Below, one piece after another: positions 54,180 through 63,372 of a DNA stretch of 64,000 nucleotides (positions are counted from its first letter, which is position 1; every line of letters starts with the position of its first letter). Position numbers and translations under genes: made by a program. Origin of the DNA: RUG11198 sp036342255. Its GTDB lineage: Bacteria; Bacillota_I; Bacilli_A; RF39; UBA660. The stretch covers positions 1 through 64,000 of the forward strand of contig JAZAUS010000002.1 of the NCBI GenBank assembly GCA_036342255.1, read 5' to 3'. The notes beneath the pieces were generated by a model that worked only from the letters and a program-made list of their open reading frames with translations, was not told the origin of the DNA and did no database searches.

Positions 54180-54809
54180 TTACCTCTCATAATCATCACG
54201 ATTTTTCTCTTTTTTATTAATAACACTAGTATATTCTTTTTCGTCCATAATACCATTTATAAATAAATTATCAGCCATTTCTTTATATTTATCATCTTTA
54301 TCGCCAAATATACCATGTATTTTATCGTGAATAAATTTTATTACTCTTTGAAATTTATCTTTCCAATAGTCTAATGAATCTTTTAAATCTTTTATTTTAG
54401 ATTTTAATGAAGAAATTTCATCATCTGAATTTTCTTCATTTTCATAGTAAGGAACATGTTTTGATTCTACTAATATAGATTCCTTACTATATACAACATT
54501 ACCATCACATTCAGCTGGTATTAATTTAAATACATCATCAACATTTTCTAGTAAAGTTCCATTATCTTCTTTAACATATAATACACCAAGATTATGAACA
54601 TAGATTTCATTTGAATAATTAAATGCTAGAAATGTAATACCTTTAATAATAATTCTATGTGGCTCAATATAAGTTAAATTAGTATGTTGTATTTTCCTAA
54701 TACTACCATTCTCTATGATAGGTGTAGTATTGCAAAAATCACATATAACATTTAATCTAGAAACTAATGATTCATCAATCTCAATTTCTTCTTTAATTAT
54801 TTTTATCAT
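54180..54809 (-). CDS. Hypothetical protein with Cys pair and coiled coil
   Basis: A 209-aa unrecognised protein. ICDFCNTTPIIENGSI near the N-terminus gives a CxxC; a beta-rich middle follows (YVKEDNGTLLENVDDVF); then ISSLKSKIKDLKDSLDYWKDKF, a likely coiled coil, and a charged C-terminus. The tail (HDKIHGIFGDKDDKYKEMAD) is similar in flavour to C-termini of plasmid-type relaxase/mobilisation proteins, but I cannot confirm that. I prefer ATG 54809 to upstream TTG/GTG codons because of AAAGG spacing. Last gene before tRNA-Thr. Confidence 0.5.
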   Translation of the reverse strand: MIKIIKEEIEIDESLVSRLNVICDFCNTTPIIENGSIRKIQHTNLTYIEPHRIIIKGITFLAFNYSNEIYVHNLGVLYVKEDNGTLLENVDDVFKLIPAECDGNVVYSKESILVESKHVPYYENEENSDDEISSLKSKIKDLKDSLDYWKDKFQRVIKFIHDKIHGIFGDKDDKYKEMADNLFINGIMDEKEYTSVINKKEKNRDDYER

Positions 54810-54846
54810 AGACACCAACCTTTCTATGATTTTTTCTTATAAAATG

Positions 54847-54871
54847 AAAAAATCAATCATTTCTGATTGAT
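54847..54871 (-). terminator. tRNA-Thr terminator
   Basis: ATCAATCA/TGATTGAT stem plus T-run on the minus strand, inside the right ~66-bp repeat. Confidence 0.8.
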
Positions 54872-54916
54872 ATCTATCTAAAAGTTCGAATAGTTCGAAC
54901 AGATTCGTCAATGGTG
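54851..54916. repeat. Right copy of ~66-bp direct repeat at tRNA-Thr
   Basis: Near-identical to 49379-49445. The core 54885-54912 ends at the CCA of tRNA-Thr. Typical attachment-site geometry, though no integrase is visible. Confidence 0.75.
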
Positions 54917-54987
54917 CTGAAGACAGGACTTGAACCTGCGACCTATTCATTACGAGTGAATTGCTCTACCAACTGAGCTACTTCAGC
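54912..54987 (-). tRNA. tRNA-Thr (CGU)
   Basis: 76-nt cloverleaf with CCA encoded. Acceptor GCTGAAG/CTTCAGC, D-arm AGCTCAGTTGGTAGAGC, anticodon stem ATTCA/TGAAT with loop CTCGTAA (anticodon CGU), and T-loop GGTTCAAGTCC. Reads ACG. Confidence 0.95.
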
Positions 54988-55035
54988 ATTACCAATATAA
55001 TTATAGCACATTTTTGTTAAATAGAACAATGATTT

Positions 55036-55061
55036 ATAAAAAAAGACTATTGAAGTCTTTT
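55036..55061 (-). terminator. Terminator of the gene at 55047
   Basis: AAAAGACT/AGTCTTTT stem overlapping the stop, with T-run on the minus strand. Confidence 0.7.
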
Positions 55062-55496
55062 AGATAATACTTTATGTTCAGTTAATTCATTTTGTCTAAT
55101 ATAATTACTTATTTCTTCATCTGTTATATCTTCAATAGTCTTTTTTAAGTATTTGGATGCTATAGAATAAGGTTTTGTACATATTATTTCTTCTATTACA
55201 CCTTTTTGTTCAAGAATACTTCTTATAATATCTTCATAATATGTGTTATCATATAAAATTTTATTTGTTTGAATATTTTTCTTATATTTGTTTACTCGTT
55301 CTGCAATTAGTATTTGGGTTTCTTTTTTTAGTTTTTTAGTTGGACCTATGTTTACCCAGTTTAACATGTATCCATCAGATGTTGCTTTTACTAGATCTTC
55401 ATAATCTACCATAAAGCCAGCTGTATGTTGTTCTTTTATTTTTATTAATCCAGTTACTATTTCTTCAAATTTTGAGATTAATGAATTGTTTTTCAT
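55047..55496 (-). CDS. Hypothetical protein downstream of smc
   Basis: A 149-aa unrecognised helical protein (KFEEIVTGLIKIKEQHTAGF, then many Lys/Ile helices). It starts 28 nt after smc on the same strand, so it is likely co-transcribed. AGGAGT upstream. No motif or membrane segment. Function unknown. Confidence 0.5.
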   Translation of the reverse strand: MKNNSLISKFEEIVTGLIKIKEQHTAGFMVDYEDLVKATSDGYMLNWVNIGPTKKLKKETQILIAERVNKYKKNIQTNKILYDNTYYEDIIRSILEQKGVIEEIICTKPYSIASKYLKKTIEDITDEEISNYIRQNELTEHKVLSKRLQ

Positions 55497-55524
55497 ATGA
55501 ACACTCCTTTTAAAGATTAGAAGA

Positions 55525-58470
55525 TTATTTTTTAATATCTTCTAATCTTACACTTACTAGTTTACTAACACCTGATTCTTGCATGGTAATTCCATATAAG
55601 ATATCGGCAAATTCCATGGTTTTCTTTTTGTGAGTTATTAAAATAAATTGTGTTTTATCTCTATATTTTTCTAAATATTTGCCAAATGATTCGACGTTAG
55701 CATCGTCTAAGGCTGCTTCAACCTCATCTAATAAACAGAATGGTACTGGTCTAACATTTAGAATAGCAAATAATAAGGATATAGCTGTAAATGTTTTTTC
55801 ACCACCTGATAGAAGTGATAGACTTTTTAAATTCTTACCTGATGGTACAGCTTTTATATCAATACCTGTTTCTAGAATATTATCTGGTTCAGTTAAAGTT
55901 AATTCAGCCTCGCCTCCACCAAATAGTTCTTTAAATACTTTTTTAAATTCTACTCTTATTTCTTCAAATGTTTTAAGAAACTTTTCTTGCATGATAGTAT
56001 CCATTTCATTAATAATTTCCATTAATGTTTGTTCGGCGTTATGTAAATCTTCTTTTTGACTATTTAGAAAATTGTATCTTTCACTTACTCTTTTATATTC
56101 TTCAATAGCACCTATATTAACATTATCTATTCTTTTTATATTATCTTTAATATTATTAACTTGTTCTCTTGCTATATTTTCATCTATTTCTAATTTATAA
56201 TTATTTATAGCACTTTCATAAGTCATATTATATTCTTCTGTTAGACGCATTAATAGATTATCCATTTTAATATTTATGGTGTTGATATTTAAATTTAGTT
56301 TGTTTAATTCTTTTTCTTTGTTATTAATATAGCTGTTACTTTGTTTGCTGTTTGTTTCTAATTCTGTTATTGTTTCAGATAATGATTGCTTTTCTTTATT
56401 TAGTAATTCTATGCTGTTTTCTATATCGTTTTTATTATTAATTGTAGCATAATAAGTGTTCAGTAATTTTTCTAATTCTCCTTTACTTTTATCTTTGTTA
56501 ATAGCTTCTAAATCTTTTAATTCTCTTGCTATATTATCTTTATTATTATTATTATCTTCTTTTTCAGTATTAGTCTTTTTAATAATATTATTAATTGAGA
56601 TTATCGAATTAGTTATTTCATGTAATTCTTTTTCTTTTGATGTTATAGTTTTTGATATATTAGTTATCTCTTGTTCTAGTTTTTTATTACTATTTATTAA
56701 TTCTTGATATTCTCTTTTTTTGTTATCTAGTTCATACTTTTCGTTGATTAGGTTGTTTTTATTAGTAATGGAACCACCTGTTATAGATCCACCTACGTTT
56801 ACTATTTGGCCATCTAGTGTTACTATTTTGTAACGATTATTAATTGTTTTAGATATAGAATTGGCACTTTCTATATCTTCTGTTATAATAATATTCCCAA
56901 GTTGATTTAAGATAATATTTTCATATGTTTTTTGATATTTAACTATATTTGAGGCAACATTAATGAATCCTTTAATGTTTTTTATTGTATTTAATGTTTG
57001 TTCATCTATTGCCCTTGGCTTAATTGTATCTAGAGGGTAAAATGTTGCTCGGCCTAGCTTATTATCTTTTAGATACTTAATCATCTCTTTGGCATCATTT
57101 GGTGTATTGACTACTAGATAGTTACTGGCATTTCCTAAAGACATGCTAATGCATGTAGCATATTTATCATCTACTTCAATTAATTTAGCTATTACATTAT
57201 GATAGTTTTTTAATCTTGGATTGTTTAAAATATTTTTTATAGATGGTGGTAAAGATTCGTTATTATTTATGGTTCTTTCTTGATAATCTATTTTATATTT
57301 TAAATCTGTTAGGTCACGATTGTTTTTTTGAATACTATTATTGATTTTGTTATAATCTTTATTTAATTCTTCTATTTCTTTTTCTAATATGTTTTTTTCT
57401 CTTTCTAGTTTAGATAATTGTTTGGTATTATTATCTATTATTAAGTTTAGATTATCTATATTATTATTAAGCTTTAATAGATCTTCTTTCAGTTTAATTA
57501 TATTTGAACTTACTTCATTAGTTTTTTTAGTGTATTTTTCTCTTTCTTTTAATATTCTTACATTAGCATCTATTTTTTCAATATTTTTTGTAAGTTCAAC
57601 TAATTGGTGCTGATTTTCTGTAATTTTATTTTCTACTTTAATTAATTCTTCTTTTTTGGTAATTATTTCTATATCATAATTAGAATTATTTATGGATAAA
57701 CTAGTAAGTTCATCGTTTATTTCATTTATTTTGTCTTCTGTTATTTTTATTTCATAGCTGTAATTATTAATATCATGACTCATTAATGATATTTCAATAT
57801 TTTTTAATTTCTCTTTTAATTCTAAGTATTTTTGAGCATCTTCACTTTGTCTTTTTAATGGTTCAAGATTTGTTTCTAATTCACTTATAATATCGTTGAT
57901 ACGTTCAATATTAGTATTGGTTCTATCTAATTTTTTTAAAGCTTCTATTTTTCTTTTTTTGTATTTTAATACGCCAGCAGCACTTTCAAATACTGATCTT
58001 CTATCGTCTGCTTTGGCACTTAATATTTCATCTATTTTTCCTTGAGAAATTATATTGAATGATTCTTTATCTACTCCAGAATCGGCAAATAAGTTTGTTA
58101 TATCTTTTAATCTACAGTTCTCATTGTTTAGGAAAAATTCACTTTCACCTGATCTATACATTATCCTTTTTATTGATACTTCAGTATAATTAATTGGTAG
58201 ATGTCTATCTGAATTGTCAAAAACTAATGTTATTGAAGCACTGTTTAAAGGCTTTCTACTTTTGCTTCCAGAAAATATTATATCTACAGATGAATCACCT
58301 CTTAATGATTTTATAGATTGTTCTCCTAATACCCATCTAACAGCATCTACTACATTGCTTTTACCACTTCCATTAGGTCCTACTATTCCATTAATATTCT
58401 GCCCAAAATTAATTTCTGTTTTATCAGCAAAAGATTTGAAACCATATGCTTTTATACTTTTTAGATACAT
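55525..58470 (-). CDS. smc: Chromosome segregation protein SMC
   Basis: A 981-aa SMC. N-terminal ATPase half with Walker A GPNGSGKSNVVDAVRWVLGE (residues 32-51), long coiled coils, a hinge around residues 400-550 (IINxxGxxxxGG-type end VNVGGSITGGS), returning coil, and C-terminal signature LSGGEKT with Walker B FCLLDEVEAALDD. Standard SMC is about 1180-1190 aa; the coiled-coil arms here are about 100 aa shorter each, as seen in some small-genome relatives. No ScpAB in the window. Confidence 0.95.
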   Translation of the reverse strand: MYLKSIKAYGFKSFADKTEINFGQNINGIVGPNGSGKSNVVDAVRWVLGEQSIKSLRGDSSVDIIFSGSKSRKPLNSASITLVFDNSDRHLPINYTEVSIKRIMYRSGESEFFLNNENCRLKDITNLFADSGVDKESFNIISQGKIDEILSAKADDRRSVFESAAGVLKYKKRKIEALKKLDRTNTNIERINDIISELETNLEPLKRQSEDAQKYLELKEKLKNIEISLMSHDINNYSYEIKITEDKINEINDELTSLSINNSNYDIEIITKKEELIKVENKITENQHQLVELTKNIEKIDANVRILKEREKYTKKTNEVSSNIIKLKEDLLKLNNNIDNLNLIIDNNTKQLSKLEREKNILEKEIEELNKDYNKINNSIQKNNRDLTDLKYKIDYQERTINNNESLPPSIKNILNNPRLKNYHNVIAKLIEVDDKYATCISMSLGNASNYLVVNTPNDAKEMIKYLKDNKLGRATFYPLDTIKPRAIDEQTLNTIKNIKGFINVASNIVKYQKTYENIILNQLGNIIITEDIESANSISKTINNRYKIVTLDGQIVNVGGSITGGSITNKNNLINEKYELDNKKREYQELINSNKKLEQEITNISKTITSKEKELHEITNSIISINNIIKKTNTEKEDNNNNKDNIARELKDLEAINKDKSKGELEKLLNTYYATINNKNDIENSIELLNKEKQSLSETITELETNSKQSNSYINNKEKELNKLNLNINTINIKMDNLLMRLTEEYNMTYESAINNYKLEIDENIAREQVNNIKDNIKRIDNVNIGAIEEYKRVSERYNFLNSQKEDLHNAEQTLMEIINEMDTIMQEKFLKTFEEIRVEFKKVFKELFGGGEAELTLTEPDNILETGIDIKAVPSGKNLKSLSLLSGGEKTFTAISLLFAILNVRPVPFCLLDEVEAALDDANVESFGKYLEKYRDKTQFILITHKKKTMEFADILYGITMQESGVSKLVSVRLEDIKK

Positions 58471-58529
58471 CCTATCACCATCTTACTTATTATAATTTAT
58501 CATATTTTAAGATATTTTACAAGCAATAT

Positions 58530-58564
58530 AAAAAGAGTTCTAATTATATTTGTGAACTCTTTTT
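58530..58564. terminator. Terminator between smc and gene at 58563
   Basis: AAAAGAGTTC/GAACTCTTTT, a perfect 10-bp stem with T-run, overlapping the stop of the minus-strand gene at 58563. Confidence 0.8.
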
Positions 58565-59492
58565 ATATTTTTATATTTTTACTATTTAAATAATTCTTTA
58601 GTAAATTATATTCATCATATGTTATCATACTTAATTGATTTATATCTAAATTAATATTATTTATATCTTTGATATTTAATCTATTTATAATATCTTTTAT
58701 TTTAGTATATTCTTGAATAGTATATCCATTTGTTAATTTGGCATTGACATCATTTAATAAGATATAATAATTTTTATAAGTTTCTTCTTTGTTGTTACTA
58801 TCAAATATAGCACTACAGTCAATGCCATCGATGATGAAGGTATTGCTATTAATTGGGATATTATCTTTGATAATATCGTTTGTTTCTGGTTCTTCAATTA
58901 TAATATTTTCTTCTATTGGTTCAGAAATACTATTATCAATTTCTTGTTTATATTGTTTGGTTAATTTTTTTTCTAATATGATATCTTTTATCTTATTAAT
59001 TATAATTTCAATTAGATATATATAACATATTATATTTATATATATTATAAAGATTATATAATTAATATTTATTACTTTTAATACGTGATCTATGGTTATG
59101 TTTGTTAAATTTAATCTATTTGTTAATATTAATATAACATTTATCATGAAGATTAATAAATTAATACTAAACATTAAATAATTTATTATTTTATATTTTT
59201 TTGATTTAATAAAATTAATATTTATGACTGTTATGATATTAACAATTATTAAAAGTAATAAATATGTCTTAATATTTGAATATTGTAGCTTGAATACAGC
59301 ATTTAATCTATCATTGAAGATAAGGAAACCTATCCATATTATGATTACATATACTATTACATATATTTGTTTTAATAATGGTTTTATTTTTTTATGAGAT
59401 AAAAAAATAAAGGATATAATGAATAAGATAACTACTATACTTAGATAAGCAAAATTTATATTTGCTATAAAGTTAATTAGTTCTTTTTTCAT
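58563..59492 (-). CDS. Membrane protein, paralogue of the gene at 59506
   Basis: A 309-aa protein: about five hydrophobic segments in the first 180 residues, then a charged cytoplasmic tail with EEPETNDIIKDN. The stretch NDRLNAVFKLQY...TYLLLLIIVN matches LNRVFDS...FKDIY...SYLFTLLLID in the upstream protein, so they are paralogues of a membrane family I do not recognise. C-terminal YTIQEYTKIKDIINRL and TYDEYNLLKNYL resemble the tail of the neighbour. Last gene of the sortase operon; start 13 nt after the preceding stop. Confidence 0.6.
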   Translation of the reverse strand: MKKELINFIANINFAYLSIVVILFIISFIFLSHKKIKPLLKQIYVIVYVIIIWIGFLIFNDRLNAVFKLQYSNIKTYLLLLIIVNIITVININFIKSKKYKIINYLMFSINLLIFMINVILILTNRLNLTNITIDHVLKVININYIIFIIYINIICYIYLIEIIINKIKDIILEKKLTKQYKQEIDNSISEPIEENIIIEEPETNDIIKDNIPINSNTFIIDGIDCSAIFDSNNKEETYKNYYILLNDVNAKLTNGYTIQEYTKIKDIINRLNIKDINNINLDINQLSMITYDEYNLLKNYLNSKNIKI

Positions 59493-59505
59493 AATATCCT
59501 TCCTT

Positions 59506-60738
59506 TTAATTTGAATAATTCTTTATCATACTTTTAAATAGACTATATTCTTCTTCAGAATATCTTAATTTTAGTCTTAAATCTAGTCTACTATCTATAT
59601 TGATAATATTACTATTATTCATTTCTCTTATTTCTTTTAACATTTTATTAAATGTTTTATAATCATTTAATGTATAATTATCTTTTTCATTTTTTTGTTC
59701 TTCAATTAATGGAATACCATTATTTAATAATCTATCAAATAATATTTCACTGTCTACTTTTGGTTCTTCAACATCCATTATATTAGATTCTTGTTCTAGA
59801 TCTTCATCAATAGATATAGTTAAATCATTTAGACTGAAATTATCTTCAATTGTTTTATTTATATTTGTTTCGATAATTTCGGGTTCAGTTGATAATTCTA
59901 TGTTATTATTTTCTATATTATCAAATGTTAAAATATTATTATCTATATTTTTTGCTGTTTCAAATTCGTCCTCTAATGTTTCTATATAAGATAACTCGTT
60001 TGTATCATCTTCATTCTTAGAAAATGTATATAGATAATTTTCCTCTTCTAATTGGTTTTCATCGTTGGTGATATCATCATCAATATTATCTATTTCTAAT
60101 GTTGCTTTATTTATTATATTATTATTTATATATTCTTCTTCAACATCTGTTTCTTTATTATTTCTTTCAATAATTCTAGATGCTATAATATTTGTTATAT
60201 AAATAACTGCTAATGATATTAACCAAATAATAAATATACCTATACTTATTTCTAATAATACTACTAAACTAGTATTTGAAAATAAAGATTTTTTAGAAAA
60301 AATATCTATTTTATTTTTACCTATAACTTCTAATATTAGTGCTAATAGGAATTTTGTTGTAAAGAAACATATTCCATTGGCAATACGATAGGCTTTATCT
60401 ATTTTCTTATTTAATAAACTTGTTAAAGTTACGATATCTATTAATAATAAAGTGAATAAATAGCTTTGTGTTGATGGAAAATAGATATCTTTAAAGATGT
60501 TTGTTGCTATACTATCAAATACTCTATTTAATGTCATTGTATGATTTGATATAGTAACTATAAATAAGATAAGATAGCTTATTATCATTAGAATAATTAC
60601 TTTATTATTTTTTATTTTTTTAGAAATTAATACTATTGTTAATAAGGCAAATATTATTAGGAATATTGGATAGATAATAGAACTTCCAATAATACTAAAT
60701 AAGTATCCTATTTTATCAAATATATTCGTGTATTTCAT
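59506..60738 (-). CDS. Membrane protein with acidic cytoplasmic tail
   Basis: A 410-aa protein with about five membrane helices in the first ~190 residues, then a long highly acidic cytoplasmic tail (DDITNDENQLEEENYLYTFS...) and a terminal domain SEEEYSLFKSMIKNY shared with the gene at 58563. No enzyme motif recognised. It follows the sortase by 26 nt and belongs to the same operon, so it may help anchor, sense or regulate the adhesin. Function unknown. Confidence 0.6.
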   Translation of the reverse strand: MKYTNIFDKIGYLFSIIGSSIIYPIFLIIFALLTIVLISKKIKNNKVIILMIISYLILFIVTISNHTMTLNRVFDSIATNIFKDIYFPSTQSYLFTLLLIDIVTLTSLLNKKIDKAYRIANGICFFTTKFLLALILEVIGKNKIDIFSKKSLFSNTSLVVLLEISIGIFIIWLISLAVIYITNIIASRIIERNNKETDVEEEYINNNIINKATLEIDNIDDDITNDENQLEEENYLYTFSKNEDDTNELSYIETLEDEFETAKNIDNNILTFDNIENNNIELSTEPEIIETNINKTIEDNFSLNDLTISIDEDLEQESNIMDVEEPKVDSEILFDRLLNNGIPLIEEQKNEKDNYTLNDYKTFNKMLKEIREMNNSNIINIDSRLDLRLKLRYSEEEYSLFKSMIKNYSN

Positions 60739-60764
60739 GTCAACCTCCCCCTTAAATTTCCTTT

Positions 60765-61415
60765 CTATTCTATATTATCAAGTTCTAATATATATATGGT
60801 TTGTTTTGTTTCATCATCTTTGGTACAAGTTATTAGAGTCATTGTACTTTTATTTTCATCTCTATAAATTGTAACTGTACCATCTTTTGTGTCAGTATAA
60901 ATATTTACTATTTTGTAGTTATATTTTTTGTTTTTATAAGTTACACTTGCTATATCGCCTAAACCTAATTGGTATAGATTAGCAAAATAACTATTACTAT
61001 AATTTCCAGAATGTCCTATAATTATAACATTACCATATTCTTCATCTGGATAACTAGATACTTCTAAGATTTTTATGTTGAATTTAACATTATTTAATGA
61101 AGATTCTTTAGCATAAAAACCTTTTTGAAAACCTATTTTAGGTATTGATAGTTGTCCAATATATGATTGATAATTTGGATCTTGTTCTGTATCAACGCTA
61201 TTTGAATCCCCTTCATTTTCTTGTTCAGTAGTTTCTTTTACCTCTTCAGATTCTTTTTCATTATCTTTTTTTATTTCCTCTGAAATAGCTATATTCATAC
61301 TACTGAATACTTCTTCTCTTTTTTCTATAATATAATTATGTAGCAAAAGAGTAATACCTATTATGATGAGTATTACTCCTGATGCTATTTGATATTTTAA
61401 TTTATTAAATTCCAT
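60765..61415 (-). CDS. Sortase, possible missing catalytic Arg
   Basis: A 216-aa sortase with an N-terminal membrane anchor (residues 10-30), an acidic linker and the catalytic domain. IIIGHSGNYS supplies His135 and TLITCTKDD supplies Cys197. The usual Arg after the Cys is replaced: KQTIYILEL has Gln (205) at that position and no Arg follows. It may work with another residue or be impaired. It overlaps the adhesin gene by 11 nt, so the adhesin is the obvious substrate. Confidence 0.85.
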   Translation of the reverse strand: MEFNKLKYQIASGVILIIIGITLLLHNYIIEKREEVFSSMNIAISEEIKKDNEKESEEVKETTEQENEGDSNSVDTEQDPNYQSYIGQLSIPKIGFQKGFYAKESSLNNVKFNIKILEVSSYPDEEYGNVIIIGHSGNYSNSYFANLYQLGLGDIASVTYKNKKYNYKIVNIYTDTKDGTVTIYRDENKSTMTLITCTKDDETKQTIYILELDNIE

Positions 61416-63219
61416 TATTCTTTTTAAAATTCTTAGCGATTAGAACAGAACCCATCATTAATACTATTAACCCTATCATAGATGAAGCAATAGTACTAAA
61501 TGAACCTGTACTTGGTACTGCTACTTCTTCAGCTTTTTGTGGTACTACTTCTTTAGTGTTATATACGATAACATTAATGTTTGTTTCGTTGTTTTCTGGT
61601 ACTGTAAAGCTTACTTTTTCTGTTGACAATTTATATCCTTCTGGTGCATCTGTTTCAGTAATTGTATAAGTTCCTGGAGCTAGATTTTTTATTACATGAG
61701 CAGTTGTTTCAGTAACAAAGGTTTCAACAACTTCTCCTTTTTCATTTCTAACTTCTAATGTTGCTCCAGCAATTTGTTCTTTTGTAGAACTATCTTGTTT
61801 ATTGATAATTACTTGTGGTGCAACAACTTTTTTAGGACTATTATACATAACTACTGGACTAGTTTCACCATTTTCATCTACTTCAAATGTAACAGATTCA
61901 GTAGATAATTCATATCCTTCTGGTGCAATTGTTTCTGTTAATTTGTATTTTCCTGGTTTTAAATCTGTTATAACATGTGGTGTTGAACCAGATACCCATT
62001 TATCTATTTCATTACCATTTTCATCTTCTAATACTAAAGTTGCTCCTGGTAATTCTTGTTTTGTAGTTGCATCTTGTTTACTAATTGTAGTTTTCTTTAC
62101 TTCTTTTTTAGTTGGAGTATTATACATAACTACTTTATTAGTTGTTCCTTTATTTGTAACTTCGAAAGATATTTCTTCAGTTGATAAATCATATCCTTCT
62201 GGTGCAATTGTTTCTTTCAATTTATATGTTCCTGGAGTTAAACTTACTTCATGTGGTGTATCTGATGAAGTCCATGAATCAATTACTTCATTTGATGCAT
62301 TTCTTATTTCTAATTTTGCTCCTGGTAATTCTTTCTTAGAAGTTACATCTTGTTTGCTGATTACAACTTTATCTACTGCTAATGACATACTTTTTGATGC
62401 ACTAGCACTTTTTGCGATTGGATAAGTTGCACTCATAACTTGGTATTTGCTATTACTTGGAGTGTATTTATATGATTTAAGTATAGTCTTGCTGTTAGAA
62501 ACTTTAACTGTGAAAGTACTTTTTGTATTGCTAACTGAGCTAGCTGGTACTTTAATAGTTATTTTATTTCCATTTTTAGTAAAATCTGTATTCTTTGGTG
62601 CATTTACTAATTCTACTTTATAATCACTTTCTGAACTGTTAACAACTATTCCATTAGAAACATAGTATTTACCATCATTACTTATAGTGAAGTTAATACT
62701 ATCTGTTGTAATACTAATAGTTGGAGCAGCTTGATTATAGCTTTTTTGAGCTTTAGCTTTACTTACTAAATCTTTAATTTGTTTTGCATATGTATTTGAT
62801 GAAGATGAAATTTTTGATTTAAATGTGTTAATACTATCTGAATAATTCATCTTTTTAGTATCCATTAGGTAAATCCAATATGCAGTTTGTGCTACAAAAT
62901 ATTCCTTATCTGTTTTAGCTTTATATCCTTGCTCTAAAATGTAATTTACACCTGGATCAGTATATGATCCTGCATTTGTGTAATTAACACTTGTTACTGG
63001 CATGTTTTTAGCATAAGTTGCACAGTATACGTATTTTCCATCAGTAGTTTCCTTTATATGAAATGTTTGAGGAAAACTAATTGGTGGCGTATAATTACGA
63101 TATTTCATCTTTAAAGATGAAGGTGCTGAACTAGCAGCATTTACATTACTTAATCCTAATATAGATATAATAGTTATAAATAATGCAAGAATTGATTTTC
63201 TTATATTATATTTTTTCAT
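61405..63219 (-). CDS. Thioester-domain adhesin with three Cna-B repeats
   Basis: A 604-aa cell-wall surface protein. Signal peptide residues 1-28. A thioester domain holds Cys66 (YVYCATYA) and Gln111 (FVAQTAYWIY, matching the known Q-x-A-x-W pattern), which would form an internal thioester able to bond host proteins covalently. Three SpaA/Cna-B repeats follow, each starting with an SKQD/NKQD segment and ending with APEGY...E. A VPSTG sorting-like motif at 568-572, hydrophobic stretch and basic tail follow. I start it at ATG 63219 with AGGAGG upstream; an earlier ATG at 63270 lacks one. Confidence 0.9.
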   Translation of the reverse strand: MKKYNIRKSILALFITIISILGLSNVNAASSAPSSLKMKYRNYTPPISFPQTFHIKETTDGKYVYCATYAKNMPVTSVNYTNAGSYTDPGVNYILEQGYKAKTDKEYFVAQTAYWIYLMDTKKMNYSDSINTFKSKISSSSNTYAKQIKDLVSKAKAQKSYNQAAPTISITTDSINFTISNDGKYYVSNGIVVNSSESDYKVELVNAPKNTDFTKNGNKITIKVPASSVSNTKSTFTVKVSNSKTILKSYKYTPSNSKYQVMSATYPIAKSASASKSMSLAVDKVVISKQDVTSKKELPGAKLEIRNASNEVIDSWTSSDTPHEVSLTPGTYKLKETIAPEGYDLSTEEISFEVTNKGTTNKVVMYNTPTKKEVKKTTISKQDATTKQELPGATLVLEDENGNEIDKWVSGSTPHVITDLKPGKYKLTETIAPEGYELSTESVTFEVDENGETSPVVMYNSPKKVVAPQVIINKQDSSTKEQIAGATLEVRNEKGEVVETFVTETTAHVIKNLAPGTYTITETDAPEGYKLSTEKVSFTVPENNETNINVIVYNTKEVVPQKAEEVAVPSTGSFSTIASSMIGLIVLMMGSVLIAKNFKKNNGI

Positions 63220-63251
63220 AACCTTGAACCCTCCTTGAATTTCGGTTTTAT

Positions 63252-63280
63252 ATAATAGCACTAAAAACATGGTTTGTCAA
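63252..63280 (-). promoter_or_regulatory. Promoter of the adhesin/sortase operon
   Basis: On the minus strand, TTGACA, 17-nt spacer, TATTAT. Divergent from the clpB promoter. Confidence 0.85.
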
Positions 63281-63306
63281 GTATTTTTTTACTTTTTGTT
63301 AATTTT

Positions 63307-63333
63307 TTAGCAATCTAAGTTGACAATTGCTAA
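63307..63333 (+). promoter_or_regulatory. CIRCE-like operator
   Basis: TTAGCAATC, 9-nt spacer, AATTGCTAA: 8 of 9 bases symmetric, with the C of the consensus TTAGCACTC changed to A in the left arm. It overlaps the -35 of clpB, as HrcA operators do. Binding by HrcA is inferred. Confidence 0.8.
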
Positions 63334-63347
63334 AAAGGTGCTATAAT
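63320..63347 (+). promoter_or_regulatory. clpB promoter
   Basis: TTGACA (63320-63325), 16-nt spacer, TATAAT (63342-63347) with TGC just before it. Confidence 0.85.
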
Positions 63348-63372
63348 TAATCTTGAAGGGAGATGGATAAAA

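Noticed and set aside
49379..54916. A complete mobile element with integrase
   Set aside because: No integrase, transposase or inverted-terminal-repeat transposon found between the repeats.
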